A stretch of DNA of 23,946 nt from an uncultured bacterium. GTDB taxonomy: Bacteria; Bacillota; Clostridia; Oscillospirales; Acutalibacteraceae. A program made the position numbers and the translations under genes. Below are positions 16,177 through 23,946 of this stretch, in pieces. The notes below the pieces were generated by a model. It had not been told where the DNA came from, did no database searches, and saw nothing but the letters and a program-made list of their open reading frames with translations. How positions within the stretch are numbered: position 1 is the first letter of the stretch; every line of letters begins with the position of its first letter. The stretch spans positions 1-23,946 of the forward strand of contig CAJMOI010000014.1 of assembly GCA_905215105.1 (NCBI GenBank), given 5' to 3'.

Positions 16177-16242
16177 AATTGTGGGGAAACGCTAAAAAAA
16201 CGGCAGTTATCCGGTGAAATTGCTAATTTCCGGCGAACTCTC

Positions 16243-16271
16243 TTGCATATTTCCATGGAAAAAGGTACAAT
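16243..16271 (+). promoter_or_regulatory. Promoter of the phenylacetate-CoA ligase operon
   Basis: TTGCAT (16243-16248), a 17-base spacer and TACAAT (16266-16271, five of six) form a reasonable sigma-A promoter. A CCGG-T-GAAATT / AATTTC-CGG inverted repeat (16211-16233) lies just upstream and might be an operator. The predicted start near 16278 gives a leader of about 120 bases. Confidence 0.55.
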
Positions 16272-16310
16272 ATAGATGCGCTTTTTCGAGTTAAAGCATC
16301 AATAACCCGA

Positions 16311-16361
16311 AGAAACCAGCGGAAGGCGGTGTGAGAAGGCCGTCCGGCTCCGCTGGTTTCT
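16311..16361 (+). promoter_or_regulatory. Long leader hairpin before the phenylacetate-CoA ligase
   Basis: AGAAACCAGCGG (16311-16322) pairs perfectly with CCGCTGGTTTCT (16350-16361), a 12-bp stem enclosing 27 bases that are GC-rich and may fold further. It lies within the predicted leader, 24 bases before the ribosome site. No proper T run follows. I matched it to no riboswitch or T-box class that I know. It may be a cis-acting RNA or a protein-binding site. Confidence 0.5.
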
Positions 16362-16399
16362 GTTCTACCGGAAAATATAATTTATTGGAGGTGTTTCCT

Positions 16400-17704
16400 T
16401 TGTATTTCAATAAGGAAATCGAAACCATGCCCCGCAAGCAGATTGAGGCCATGCAGCTGGAACGGCTGAAATGGATGGTGGATTACTGTTACAATAACGT
16501 GCCCTTCTATCACGAGCGTCTGGGCACGGCCGGTATTACCGGCGACCGGATCAAGACTCTGTCTGACATCCAGTACATCCCCTTCACCACTAAAGACGAC
16601 ATTCGGGACAATTATCCTTTTGGGATGCTGGCCCGGCCTATGAAGGATATTGTGCGGATTCATGCTTCCTCCGGTACCACCGGCAAGCCCACTGTGGGCG
16701 CTTATACCAAAGAAGACCTGAACAACTGGGCGGAACAGGTGGCGCGAATTGCTTATGCAGGCGGCGCACGGGAAGATGACATCTTCCAGATTTCCTTCGG
16801 CTATGGCCTGTTTACCGGCGCGCTGGGTCTGCACTACGGTCTGGAAAAGCTGGGAGCAACCGTGATTCCCGCGTCCTCCGGCAACACCCAGAAACAGCTG
16901 ATGATGATGCGGGACTTCGGTGTCACCGGTCTGGTGGCCACCCCTTCCTATGCCCTGTATCTGGGCGAAATGGTGCGGGAGAGCGGATATCCGCCTGAGG
17001 CCTACAAGCTGCGTATCGGTCTGCTGGGCAGTGAAGGCTGTACCGCCGAAATGAGGGAGCAGATTGAAAAGAACCTGCATATCTTTGTCACCGACAACTA
17101 CGGCATGACCGAGCTGACCGGCCCGGGCGTGGCCGGTGAATGTGAATACCGCAACGGCCTCCACTTTGCCGAGGACGCTTTCCTGCCGGAAATCATCGAC
17201 CGGGATACTCTGGAGCAGAAGCCTGCCGGAGAGTCCGGTGAACTGGTGGTGACCACTTTGCTGCGTCAGGGAATGCCGGTGCTGCGGTACCGCACCAAGG
17301 ATATCACCCGGCTGAATTACGAGCCCTGCGCCTGCGGACGTACCGGCTGCCGGATGGAAAAGGTTATGGGCCGCACCGACGATATGCTCATTATCAAGGG
17401 TGTGAACGTGTTCCCGTCCCAGATCGAAAGTGTGCTGGTGGGCACCGAAAACGTAGGCCCCCACTATCAGCTGGTGGTGCGCAAGAAGAACTTCCTTGAC
17501 ACGCTGGAAGTCAAGGTCGAGCTCATTGACAGCAGCCTGCTGGAGAGCTTCGGCGAGCTGGAAAGATTGCAGCGGCGGATTCATGACCGCTTGAAGAGCG
17601 TGCTGGGTCTGGAAACCAAGGTCACGCTGGTGGAACCCAAATCTCTGGAACGGTTCCAAGGCAAGGCCAAGCGAATTCTCGACCTGCGCAACGAAAAAGA
17701 ATAA
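16400..17704 (+). CDS. paaK: Phenylacetate-CoA ligase (AMP-forming)
   Basis: The 434-residue enzyme is a short adenylate-forming ligase that joins aryl-acetates such as phenylacetate to CoA using ATP, or works in reverse on aryl-acetyl-CoA. Visible motifs are the ATP loop HASSGTTGKPTVG (88-100), YGMTELTGPGVAGECEY, RTKDITRL and GRTDDMLIIKGVNVFPSQIE near the C-terminus. Length is typical for PaaK. The start is TTG at 16400 because GGAGGTG lies a few bases upstream and the product then begins MYFNKEIETMPR, as family members do; a longer reading would run through the leader hairpin. In many anaerobes paaK sits directly next to iorAB, the 2-oxoacid oxidoreductase that makes aryl-acetyl-CoA. Here iorA follows only after three unrelated genes. 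Confidence 0.93.
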   Translation: MYFNKEIETMPRKQIEAMQLERLKWMVDYCYNNVPFYHERLGTAGITGDRIKTLSDIQYIPFTTKDDIRDNYPFGMLARPMKDIVRIHASSGTTGKPTVGAYTKEDLNNWAEQVARIAYAGGAREDDIFQISFGYGLFTGALGLHYGLEKLGATVIPASSGNTQKQLMMMRDFGVTGLVATPSYALYLGEMVRESGYPPEAYKLRIGLLGSEGCTAEMREQIEKNLHIFVTDNYGMTELTGPGVAGECEYRNGLHFAEDAFLPEIIDRDTLEQKPAGESGELVVTTLLRQGMPVLRYRTKDITRLNYEPCACGRTGCRMEKVMGRTDDMLIIKGVNVFPSQIESVLVGTENVGPHYQLVVRKKNFLDTLEVKVELIDSSLLESFGELERLQRRIHDRLKSVLGLETKVTLVEPKSLERFQGKAKRILDLRNEKE

Positions 17705-17728
17705 GGTCCTATTGAGAAAGGAGCAAAT

Positions 17729-19567
17729 TTGTTGAAGCACTGGCTGCATGGCAGCAGAAAAAAGGAACAGAGGGAAAAATCAGAGGAGGATTGGATGTTT
17801 CGCCGTCCAGAAGCTTCCGAAGCGGAAACGTCTTTGGAAAAGCCGGAAGGTTCCAGAAAGTGGAAAAAAGGGTTGTGGATCGGTGCGGCTGTAACAGCAA
17901 TGGCGCTGTTGCTTGGCGCGGCAGTGTGGTTTCTTCGTCCGGGAGCAACGGTACAGTCCTGGGAAACGCCGGTGCTGTATGTACAGCAGGAGGAACTGAA
18001 GGGCTTTTTGCCCGGTCAGGAACAGAACCCGGTGGTTCTGAAAGAACAGGTATACGGAGACGGAATTCTGGCGCTGTTTGCGCCGGGAAGCCCTTCCGCC
18101 TTATGGTGGGACAGCCGGGATCAGACGCTGCAATCCGTACAGCTGGGAGAAGAAGAACCGGTTACTCTTTCCGGAAGCAGTTGGGGACAGTATCTCACTT
18201 CCGACGGTAAAACAGCCTTTTATTTTAGCCGAAAAATTCAGGAAGAAGACGACACCAGTACTTTTCAGCTGTTCCGGAAGGATTTGACCAGTGAACAGGA
18301 GCCAGAGCTTCTTTTTGAGGAAGTCAACCCCTCTTCCATGCTGGCCATGAATCAGGAAAAAAGCCTGCTGGCGGCTGCAGGCTTTAAGGAAATCCGAGTG
18401 ATGAAGCTGTCCGGAGAAACAGTAGCTTCCATCGAAATGCCCCAGCCCACGCTGGTACAACTGACGGATACCTGTGTGTATGCCATTGACTATAACCGGA
18501 ACCTCTGCCGGGTAGAGCTGGACTCCGGAAAAAGCACCGTGTTGGCTGAAGGCGTTACATCCGCTCATCTCAACGATCTGGGACAGGGATATTTTCTGGC
18601 TAAAAGCAGCAGAGAAATCCCCATGCAAGAGCTGATCGCAGATGACCGGGAGGAAGCGGAGTTTTCAGGAGCCACAAAAGAGATCGTCGAATTGATTCTG
18701 AAATTATCAAAAACAATGTCCCTGACGGTCTATGACAGTACGCTGTTCTATCTGGACGGAGAAAACGGTACTCATACCGAGGTGGGAAGAATTTCTCTTT
18801 CTTCTAGTTATGTCCCCTATTATGGCATTGAGCGGTCAGGAGAAACGCCGCCGTCCGTTCTGTTTTGGGATGCCTCTCAGAGCCTGAAACCGATTCCCCT
18901 TTCCAAGGTGGCAGCACAAATGGAAGCCGAATCCTCTGTGGAAACGGAACCGGAACATTCTCTGGAAATCGCGGTACAGGAACTGCTGTTCCAGCAGGAA
19001 AAAGAGAGCCAAAGCTATCTGGCGGTAAAGGCCAACCGGTTTGAAGTTGAAAATTCGGCTATCTTCGGAAATCTTCATGGAAGCTGTCTTTATTATTTAT
19101 CCAATGCTCATCTCTATAAAGTGCGGTTTAGCGAGAAAGGGCTTTCCCCGGCAGAAACGCTGGGGGAAAACGTAAAGAACTATCAGGTACTGAAGGATGG
19201 ACGAGTTCTCTTTGAGCAGGACCATGAGGATCTGACCTTCACAGGAAGCCTTTGGCTGGACGATACCCTTTTAGGAAAAGGGGTGGACTATTCCACCGTT
19301 TCCGTCACACAGGACGGCGGCATTTTCTTCCTGAACGGGAAGGGAGAACTCTATATGGCAGAAGAAAACGGAAGCCATCTCCTGTCAAACCATGTCAAAA
19401 GCTTCCGGGCGCTGTCCCGGGAGTATGCAGTATTCATCAAGAACGAAGATTCCCTTACGGGAGAAGGCGATCTGATTGCCTGGCGCAGCGGTTCCGGGCT
19501 GGTGCCGGTGGATACCGGCGTGTCTTCCATCCCTGTGTCCCGGCAGTCCGCCATTGTATGGGAATAA
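17729..19567 (+). CDS. Membrane-anchored protein of unknown function, paralogue 1 of 3
   Basis: I do not recognise this 612-residue protein. A short basic and acidic cytoplasmic N-terminus holds FRRPE (24-28), then one membrane helix (about 49-69, preceded by SRKWKKG, so the N-terminus is inside), and an extracytoplasmic domain of about 540 residues. That domain has many short beta-type segments such as LYVQQEELKGFLPGQEQN, SDGKTAFYFSR and QDGGIFFLNGKGELYMAEENG, suggesting a propeller-like fold. It lines up with the next two genes from the FRRPE motif to the C-terminus but is the most divergent. It has no zinc ribbon. The start is TTG at 17729 (or the adjacent TTG at 17732) after AAAGGAG, 24 bases after paaK, so it is co-transcribed. 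Confidence 0.8.
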   Translation: MLKHWLHGSRKKEQREKSEEDWMFRRPEASEAETSLEKPEGSRKWKKGLWIGAAVTAMALLLGAAVWFLRPGATVQSWETPVLYVQQEELKGFLPGQEQNPVVLKEQVYGDGILALFAPGSPSALWWDSRDQTLQSVQLGEEEPVTLSGSSWGQYLTSDGKTAFYFSRKIQEEDDTSTFQLFRKDLTSEQEPELLFEEVNPSSMLAMNQEKSLLAAAGFKEIRVMKLSGETVASIEMPQPTLVQLTDTCVYAIDYNRNLCRVELDSGKSTVLAEGVTSAHLNDLGQGYFLAKSSREIPMQELIADDREEAEFSGATKEIVELILKLSKTMSLTVYDSTLFYLDGENGTHTEVGRISLSSSYVPYYGIERSGETPPSVLFWDASQSLKPIPLSKVAAQMEAESSVETEPEHSLEIAVQELLFQQEKESQSYLAVKANRFEVENSAIFGNLHGSCLYYLSNAHLYKVRFSEKGLSPAETLGENVKNYQVLKDGRVLFEQDHEDLTFTGSLWLDDTLLGKGVDYSTVSVTQDGGIFFLNGKGELYMAEENGSHLLSNHVKSFRALSREYAVFIKNEDSLTGEGDLIAWRSGSGLVPVDTGVSSIPVSRQSAIVWE

Positions 19568-19597
19568 AAACTGAAAACGGGAAAGGCGGCGTGTTTT

Positions 19598-21520
19598 ATG
19601 AAGTGCAGAAATTGCGGTACGGAATTCCCCGACAATCTGAGACAATGCCCCACATGCGGATGGCCGCGTTCGGAAAACGACCTGTTCCGCCGTCCGGAAG
19701 AGGACAAATCCCCCGCTCCGGCTTCGGAGCCCAATGACTCCCCGGCATTTTCATTTCCCATTTCCAGACAGGAGCCTCAGCCGTCAAAAGCTGAAGAGAT
19801 TCCGGAGACGGAGGAAACGGAGGACTCTGAAAAATCCTCTTCATTGCCCGAAGTTTCCCAACCCGATTCCAAACAGAAAAAACTTTCCTGGAAGCCGTGG
19901 CAGAAAATCACCGCAGGTGCGTTGATTCTGGTGCTTATAGCGGTCAGCGTCTTTCTGCTGTGGCCCCGTTCGGCCAATCTGCCGGCGGAAACCCTTTTGT
20001 ACAAGAAAAACGGGGCCCTGATGGCCTTTGTGCCGGGACAGGAGCCCTGGACCATTACCACGGAACCCGGCAATATTTCCAATTATTCGATGAAACAGGT
20101 TCCGGAAGGACAGGGGCTGATTTGGGAACACGTTTCCACCGGCGGCCTGTATTATCAGCCCATCGGCGGAGAACGGGTGGAGCTTGCTGCGGAAAATGCC
20201 GGCGCTTCTCAGGTTTCCTCCAACGGAAAGTACATTTACTATCGTCAATACGAGAGCTCCGAGTCCCCCGGCCTGTATCAATATCGGATTAGCGACGGCC
20301 AGAACCGCCTTGTGAAGGATTTACAAGACTCGCAAAGCTGGTATCTGTGGCAGGATGGCTCCAAAATCGTCGTCAGTCTCAGCGGAACCATTGAAATCAT
20401 CAATGCAGATACGCTGGAAGTGATCTGGACCCGGGAAGATGTGACGTATATACTCCCTGGCGAGTATACGAACGCGCTCTATTTTCTGGTGGACCGGGAA
20501 TTGTGGTGCTGGGACAGCGAGAGCGGAGAAGAGAAGAAGCTGCTGGATGGTTTTATGACCTATTATCTGACGGAAGATGGTGCGCTGTATTGTCAGGTTT
20601 CCACCGGAACGCAGATTGCCCTTTCGGAATTGTTGGAAAACGACCTTCCCGGAGAAGAAGGGGAGGCGCTTCTGAAAAAAGCAGAGGGGATCATGGTGAC
20701 AACGCCTGAAAGCGCTCTCTATTATTGTGATGGAGGGGAACCGGTAAAGCTTGGGGAGGATCTGCGGCTTTCCCGCGTCAGCAACAGTGAAAATCTGCTG
20801 GCAATCTCCATCGACTATGCTGCGGAATACAAAATGCCTCTTTCTGAAATGAAGGAATCCCTCACCATGATGGGAGGAGAAGAAGACCTGGAAGCCGTAG
20901 TGGTTCCCAACTGGCCCTATGAGGTCGGTACCACCTCCCTTTTATTGCAGGGAAAGACCTATGAGCTGACCCTTCCGGAGGAACTTTCCGGTTCGATTGC
21001 CCTGATGGAAATAGCAGGGGATCATGTGGTTGCCGCTGTCAGAGGTGCGGACTCTGCGCAATCGGGAATCTGGGTTGGAAAAATCCAGGATGACACCATT
21101 GTTGATGATGCGGTCTATCCCAATTTGCTGGCTTATGGGTATCATTTGACAGAGTCGGGCGATCTGTATTACTGGCTGGATGAAACCATCGGACCCCTGT
21201 ATCTGAACGGTGAGGTGCTGGAAGAAGAGGTAAACGTGGCCGAAATCCAGTATACCGAAGACGGGGCCCTGTATTATCTGGCGGAACCTTCCGCCAAAGG
21301 TTGGACACTGAAATGCCGGACTGATGGTCAGACCCGGGAACTGGCAAAACAGGTGGCCGACTATATGGCTTATACTCGGGACTTCGCCTATTATCTCAGT
21401 ATTGAGGACAACGGCATGAACCTGATGTCCAGTACCCGTCAGGGGGCACCGGAAGTCATTGACCGGCAGGTGGACAGCCTGTATGAGATTCAGGAAATGC
21501 CCTTCCATGGAATCGCGTAA
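19598..21520 (+). CDS. Zinc-ribbon, membrane-anchored protein of unknown function, paralogue 2 of 3
   Basis: This 640-residue protein begins with a zinc ribbon (C3, C6, C17, C20: CRNCGTEF...CPTCGWP), then LFRRPEE (29-35), a disordered acidic stretch rich in Glu, Ser and Pro, SWKPWQK, one membrane helix (about 104-122) and an extracytoplasmic domain of about 515 residues. The outer domain has repeated phrases like NGKYIYYRQY, EDGALYCQVS, SGDLYYWLDE and EDGALYYLAE, as expected for a beta-propeller. It is clearly co-linear with the following gene. Zinc ribbon plus helix plus outer domain is common in uncharacterised clostridial proteins, but I can assign no function. It lies 30 bases after paralogue 1 with no terminator between. 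Confidence 0.85.
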   Translation: MKCRNCGTEFPDNLRQCPTCGWPRSENDLFRRPEEDKSPAPASEPNDSPAFSFPISRQEPQPSKAEEIPETEETEDSEKSSSLPEVSQPDSKQKKLSWKPWQKITAGALILVLIAVSVFLLWPRSANLPAETLLYKKNGALMAFVPGQEPWTITTEPGNISNYSMKQVPEGQGLIWEHVSTGGLYYQPIGGERVELAAENAGASQVSSNGKYIYYRQYESSESPGLYQYRISDGQNRLVKDLQDSQSWYLWQDGSKIVVSLSGTIEIINADTLEVIWTREDVTYILPGEYTNALYFLVDRELWCWDSESGEEKKLLDGFMTYYLTEDGALYCQVSTGTQIALSELLENDLPGEEGEALLKKAEGIMVTTPESALYYCDGGEPVKLGEDLRLSRVSNSENLLAISIDYAAEYKMPLSEMKESLTMMGGEEDLEAVVVPNWPYEVGTTSLLLQGKTYELTLPEELSGSIALMEIAGDHVVAAVRGADSAQSGIWVGKIQDDTIVDDAVYPNLLAYGYHLTESGDLYYWLDETIGPLYLNGEVLEEEVNVAEIQYTEDGALYYLAEPSAKGWTLKCRTDGQTRELAKQVADYMAYTRDFAYYLSIEDNGMNLMSSTRQGAPEVIDRQVDSLYEIQEMPFHGIA

Positions 21521-21568
21521 TGATTTCTTTTCTTTAGATTCAGGCAGAAAGGGGGTACAGAAACTCCA

Positions 21569-23572
21569 TTGAATACACCGGAGAATTTCGATCCATCGGA
21601 CAAACAGAAAAGTGCTTCGGACGATTTTGCCTCTATTCTGTCCCCGGAAGGAGAAAATCGCACCCCGGATGACCGTCTGTTCCGACGGCCCGAGGAAAAA
21701 AAGCCTGCCGATTCACCGGGGAAATCAGCAGGAGAACCGGAGGAGGAAGAGTTTTTTCATTTTCCTTCTCCGGCACCCTCTTCTGTCACTCTGCCGGAAA
21801 CACCGGAGCAGTCTGAACCTGATTCGGATTCGGAGTCAGAATCGCCCCAAAATTCGAAGGATAAAAAACAGCCGTCCTGGAAACTGTGGCAAAAAGCAGC
21901 AGCTGGTGTCTTACTGCTGGGAATGCTGACGGCAGCCGTGGTACAGCTCTGGCCAGAAGGACCGGAGCTGCCTGACAGCTCTGTTTACTATGTGCAGGAG
22001 GACACCCTGTTTGCACTGTCTGCCAATGAAGACCCGAAATCCATTGGAGAGTATTATAGTGGATATGACGGCGATGGAACTCGGTCTACCATGCAGCGCA
22101 GTCCGGATGGAAAAACGTATCTATGGATTAATAATGACGGTTTTCTTTGCTTGAAAAGGGAAAATCGGGATCCTATCCAATTGGAGGATACTTCCAGCTG
22201 GATTCCCATTTTTTCCGATGACAGCAGCGTGATTTATTACCCGTCCGTCAATCAGGATGGCGTGGATACTTTATATCAGTATGACCTCGACACAGGAGAC
22301 CGCCGGGAGGCAGGCTCTCTGGGAGGGAATGCAAGCTATTTGACAGGAGAAGACCGTCTGGTGATGACACAGAATGACGGTCTGGCGGTGCTGGACCAAA
22401 ACACCCTGTCGGAAGTATGGTTCATTGAAGGGGATATCATTCCCCTGTCCGTCTTTCACAATCGTGTCTATTACGCAGAAAAACTGGAAAGCTCCTATCG
22501 GCTCTGCTGTCGGGAAGGAAATCAGACCCAAACCGTTTTGGAGGGAATCACCTATTCTTATCAACAGGAAAATGGAATGCTCTATTTTCTCTGTTCTGAG
22601 GGGGACGAAATTCCCCTTTCCCAGCTGGTAAACATGGATGTTTCTTCCGATCTTTTGGGATTTGATGTGGAAAACATCCGGGTGCGCGGCCCTGAAAAAA
22701 GCCTGTACTGTTTTGATGGCAGCAGAGTTTCCAAACTGGGGGAAAACTTGCTGATTTATCCGGACGAAAAAACAAGCGGTGTGATGCTGGCCGCTTCCGT
22801 CCGGTATGACAAACCGGAAGAAGTGAAAAAGAAGCTGTCTCTTTCGACGCTTTTGGACGATTACCAGCAGAGCGGCAGCGGCAATCTGGCTCAATATGTG
22901 GAAGAAAACTGGCCCTGTACCATGGAAGACTGGTTCGTTGTCACTGGTGACGCCTGTTATCGCCTGCCGGAAGGTCTCAGCGTCCTTCCCGGTCAGTACA
23001 AAGTTTCCGGGGACTGGATTTGCATTTATACACAAAAGGAAGAACCCTCAGAAAGTGGATTCTGGATTGGCCGTCTGGAAAAGGGCGAGGCCGTGGAGAC
23101 AAATTGGATACCGGCAGAAGAAACGATGGGATTCGAACTGACCGAGGAAGGAACCCTGTACTACTGGAACGGGGTTCATACCGGTTCTTTGTATAAGGAC
23201 GGCGTGAAGCTGGACGAAGAGATTAACTTGACCGGGATACAGGTAACAGAGGATGGTACACTGTACTATCTCAGCAATCAGACTTCCGAGGGCTGGACGC
23301 TGAACCGCTATATTCAGGAACAGCCGGAGGAATTGGCACAGAATGTATCAGATTATACAGCCTGCACTCGGGACTATGTGGTATACTTACAGTTACGGGA
23401 GGATGGAGACTGGGATCTGTATTCCCGCACTTCCGATCAGCTGCCGACACTGGTGGCGGAAGAGGTCAGTATGCTGATTGATGAACTGCCGATGGACAAG
23501 ACTCCCCAAATTATCAAGACCGGATCTGTGCATCTCAATTCCTTTGAATACGACGATTACAATATAGAGTAA
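21569..23572 (+). CDS. Membrane-anchored protein of unknown function, paralogue 3 of 3
   Basis: This 667-residue protein is a close co-linear relative of paralogue 2. It has an N-terminus without the zinc ribbon, RLFRRPEEKK (36-45), an acidic Ser/Pro/Glu stretch, PSWKLWQK, a membrane helix (about 109-127) and an outer domain of about 540 residues. Parallel segments include TEEGTLYYWNG with SLYKDGVKLDEEINL, matching SGDLYYWLDE with PLYLNGEVLEEEVNV in paralogue 2; EDGTLYYLSNQTSEGWTLN matches EDGALYYLAEPSAKGWTLK. A propeller-like fold is inferred. The start is TTG at 21569. The ribosome site AAAGGGGG lies 13 bases upstream, which is rather far, so this start is less certain. It ends 26 bases before iorA, suggesting one transcript. 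Function unknown. Confidence 0.83.
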   Translation: MNTPENFDPSDKQKSASDDFASILSPEGENRTPDDRLFRRPEEKKPADSPGKSAGEPEEEEFFHFPSPAPSSVTLPETPEQSEPDSDSESESPQNSKDKKQPSWKLWQKAAAGVLLLGMLTAAVVQLWPEGPELPDSSVYYVQEDTLFALSANEDPKSIGEYYSGYDGDGTRSTMQRSPDGKTYLWINNDGFLCLKRENRDPIQLEDTSSWIPIFSDDSSVIYYPSVNQDGVDTLYQYDLDTGDRREAGSLGGNASYLTGEDRLVMTQNDGLAVLDQNTLSEVWFIEGDIIPLSVFHNRVYYAEKLESSYRLCCREGNQTQTVLEGITYSYQQENGMLYFLCSEGDEIPLSQLVNMDVSSDLLGFDVENIRVRGPEKSLYCFDGSRVSKLGENLLIYPDEKTSGVMLAASVRYDKPEEVKKKLSLSTLLDDYQQSGSGNLAQYVEENWPCTMEDWFVVTGDACYRLPEGLSVLPGQYKVSGDWICIYTQKEEPSESGFWIGRLEKGEAVETNWIPAEETMGFELTEEGTLYYWNGVHTGSLYKDGVKLDEEINLTGIQVTEDGTLYYLSNQTSEGWTLNRYIQEQPEELAQNVSDYTACTRDYVVYLQLREDGDWDLYSRTSDQLPTLVAEEVSMLIDELPMDKTPQIIKTGSVHLNSFEYDDYNIE

Positions 23573-23598
23573 ATTGATTCTGTAATGGAGGTTACAAT

Positions 23599-23946
23599 AT
23601 GTCAAAAAAAGAACTGCTCCTGGGCAATGAAGCTGTTGCCCGGGGATTGTATGAAGCCGGCGTGCGGGTAGTTTCCAGTTACCCGGGAACTCCCAGCACC
23701 GAAATCACCGAAAATGCGGCGAAATACGACGAAATCTACTGCGAATGGGCTCCCAATGAAAAGGTGGCCATGGAAGTGGCTTCCGGCGCCAGCTTTGGCG
23801 GCGCCCGCTCCTTCTGCGCCATGAAGCACGTGGGCCTGAACGTAGCCGCTGACCCCCTGTTCACCATGAGCTATATCGGCGTCAACGGCGGTATGGTCAT
23901 CGGCGTGGCCGACGACCCGGGAATGCACTCCTCTCAGAACGAGCAG
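23599..23946 (+). CDS. iorA: Indolepyruvate:ferredoxin oxidoreductase alpha subunit (N-terminal part)
   Basis: The first 116 residues are present; the rest lies beyond the window. The sequence contains SSYPGTPSTEI, CEWAPNEKVAMEVASGASFGGARS, MKHVGLNVAADPLFT and GGMVIGVADDPGMHSSQNEQ, which are characteristic of IorA. With the beta subunit this thiamine-diphosphate, iron-sulphur enzyme converts aryl-pyruvates plus CoA and oxidised ferredoxin into aryl-acetyl-CoA, carbon dioxide and reduced ferredoxin, in the cytoplasm. GGAGGT precedes the ATG at a normal distance. It is probably transcribed from the paaK promoter through the three paralogues, as no terminator or strong new promoter was seen in the 26-base gap. 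The iorB gene would be expected just outside the window. Confidence 0.95.
   Translation, partial: MSKKELLLGNEAVARGLYEAGVRVVSSYPGTPSTEITENAAKYDEIYCEWAPNEKVAMEVASGASFGGARSFCAMKHVGLNVAADPLFTMSYIGVNGGMVIGVADDPGMHSSQNEQ

Noticed and set aside
16211..16233. Inverted repeat after the MBL gene as a terminator.
   Set aside because: The stem is followed by no T run and has a bulge; an operator just upstream of the paaK promoter is as likely.
16331..16399. A GTG start 23 codons upstream for paaK.
   Set aside because: It lies inside the leader hairpin, without a ribosome site, and adds residues not seen in the family.
16278..16399. A T-box or known riboswitch in the paaK leader.
   Set aside because: No T-box sequence or class-specific riboswitch motif that I know could be found; left as an unassigned hairpin.
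16382..17749. A leftward open frame of 455 codons opposite paaK.
   Set aside because: The plus strand encodes an unmistakable phenylacetate-CoA ligase.

Overview
The window looks like chromosomal DNA of an anaerobic, spore-forming member of the Bacillota (class Clostridia, plausibly an Oscillospirales gut lineage). The evidence is a spoIIID sporulation regulator, strong Shine-Dalgarno sites, several TTG starts, a wall-anchored glycan-degrading enzyme with a sortase-type tail, and ferredoxin-linked 2-oxoacid metabolism (iorA). The lineage is inferred from gene content; no rRNA gene is present.

Left part (1-3323). A leftward DUF2264 protein, cut by the window edge, diverges from spoIIID, which has a TTG start, a possible sigma-E-type promoter and a perfect terminator. 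Next, with its own consensus promoter, comes a short old-yellow-enzyme-type flavin oxidoreductase carrying a Cys cluster. An OmpR-family response regulator follows. Arginine codon choice in the oxidoreductase (CGC-rich) differs from that in the kinase just downstream (CGG-rich).

Envelope-stress block (2634-7562). The response regulator, a membrane histidine kinase and an HtrA/DegP-like protease form one operon; kinase and protease overlap by ATGA. The kinase ends in a basic Lys/Ser tail. The protease begins with a long acidic, disordered cytoplasmic region containing six 14-residue repeats. After a terminator comes a small lipoprotein of unknown function. A second, two-way terminator and a 160-bp foldback element (MITE-like) then separate this block from a convergent Nudix hydrolase (ADP-ribose pyrophosphatase type).

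Glycan gene (8681-13948). A 1755-residue secreted GH85 endo-beta-N-acetylglucosaminidase carries leucine-rich, discoidin-like and FIVAR-like modules and an APTTG wall-sorting tail. It has its own extended -10 promoter, a leader with a hairpin, and a strong terminator.

Aromatic/2-oxoacid block (14228-end). A fold-type I aminotransferase and an MBL-fold hydrolase form one pair. A separate promoter and a structured leader precede a phenylacetate-CoA ligase. The start of indolepyruvate:ferredoxin oxidoreductase alpha (iorA) lies at the right edge. Together these fit conversion of aromatic amino acids through aryl-pyruvates to aryl-acetyl-CoA and aryl-acetates. Between the ligase and iorA, with no terminator visible, sit three consecutive divergent paralogues of about 610-670 residues. 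Each has a cytoplasmic N-terminus with an FRRPE motif, one membrane helix and a large, probably propeller-like, extracytoplasmic domain; only the middle one has a zinc ribbon. I do not recognise their function, and they are the most promising undescribed feature here.
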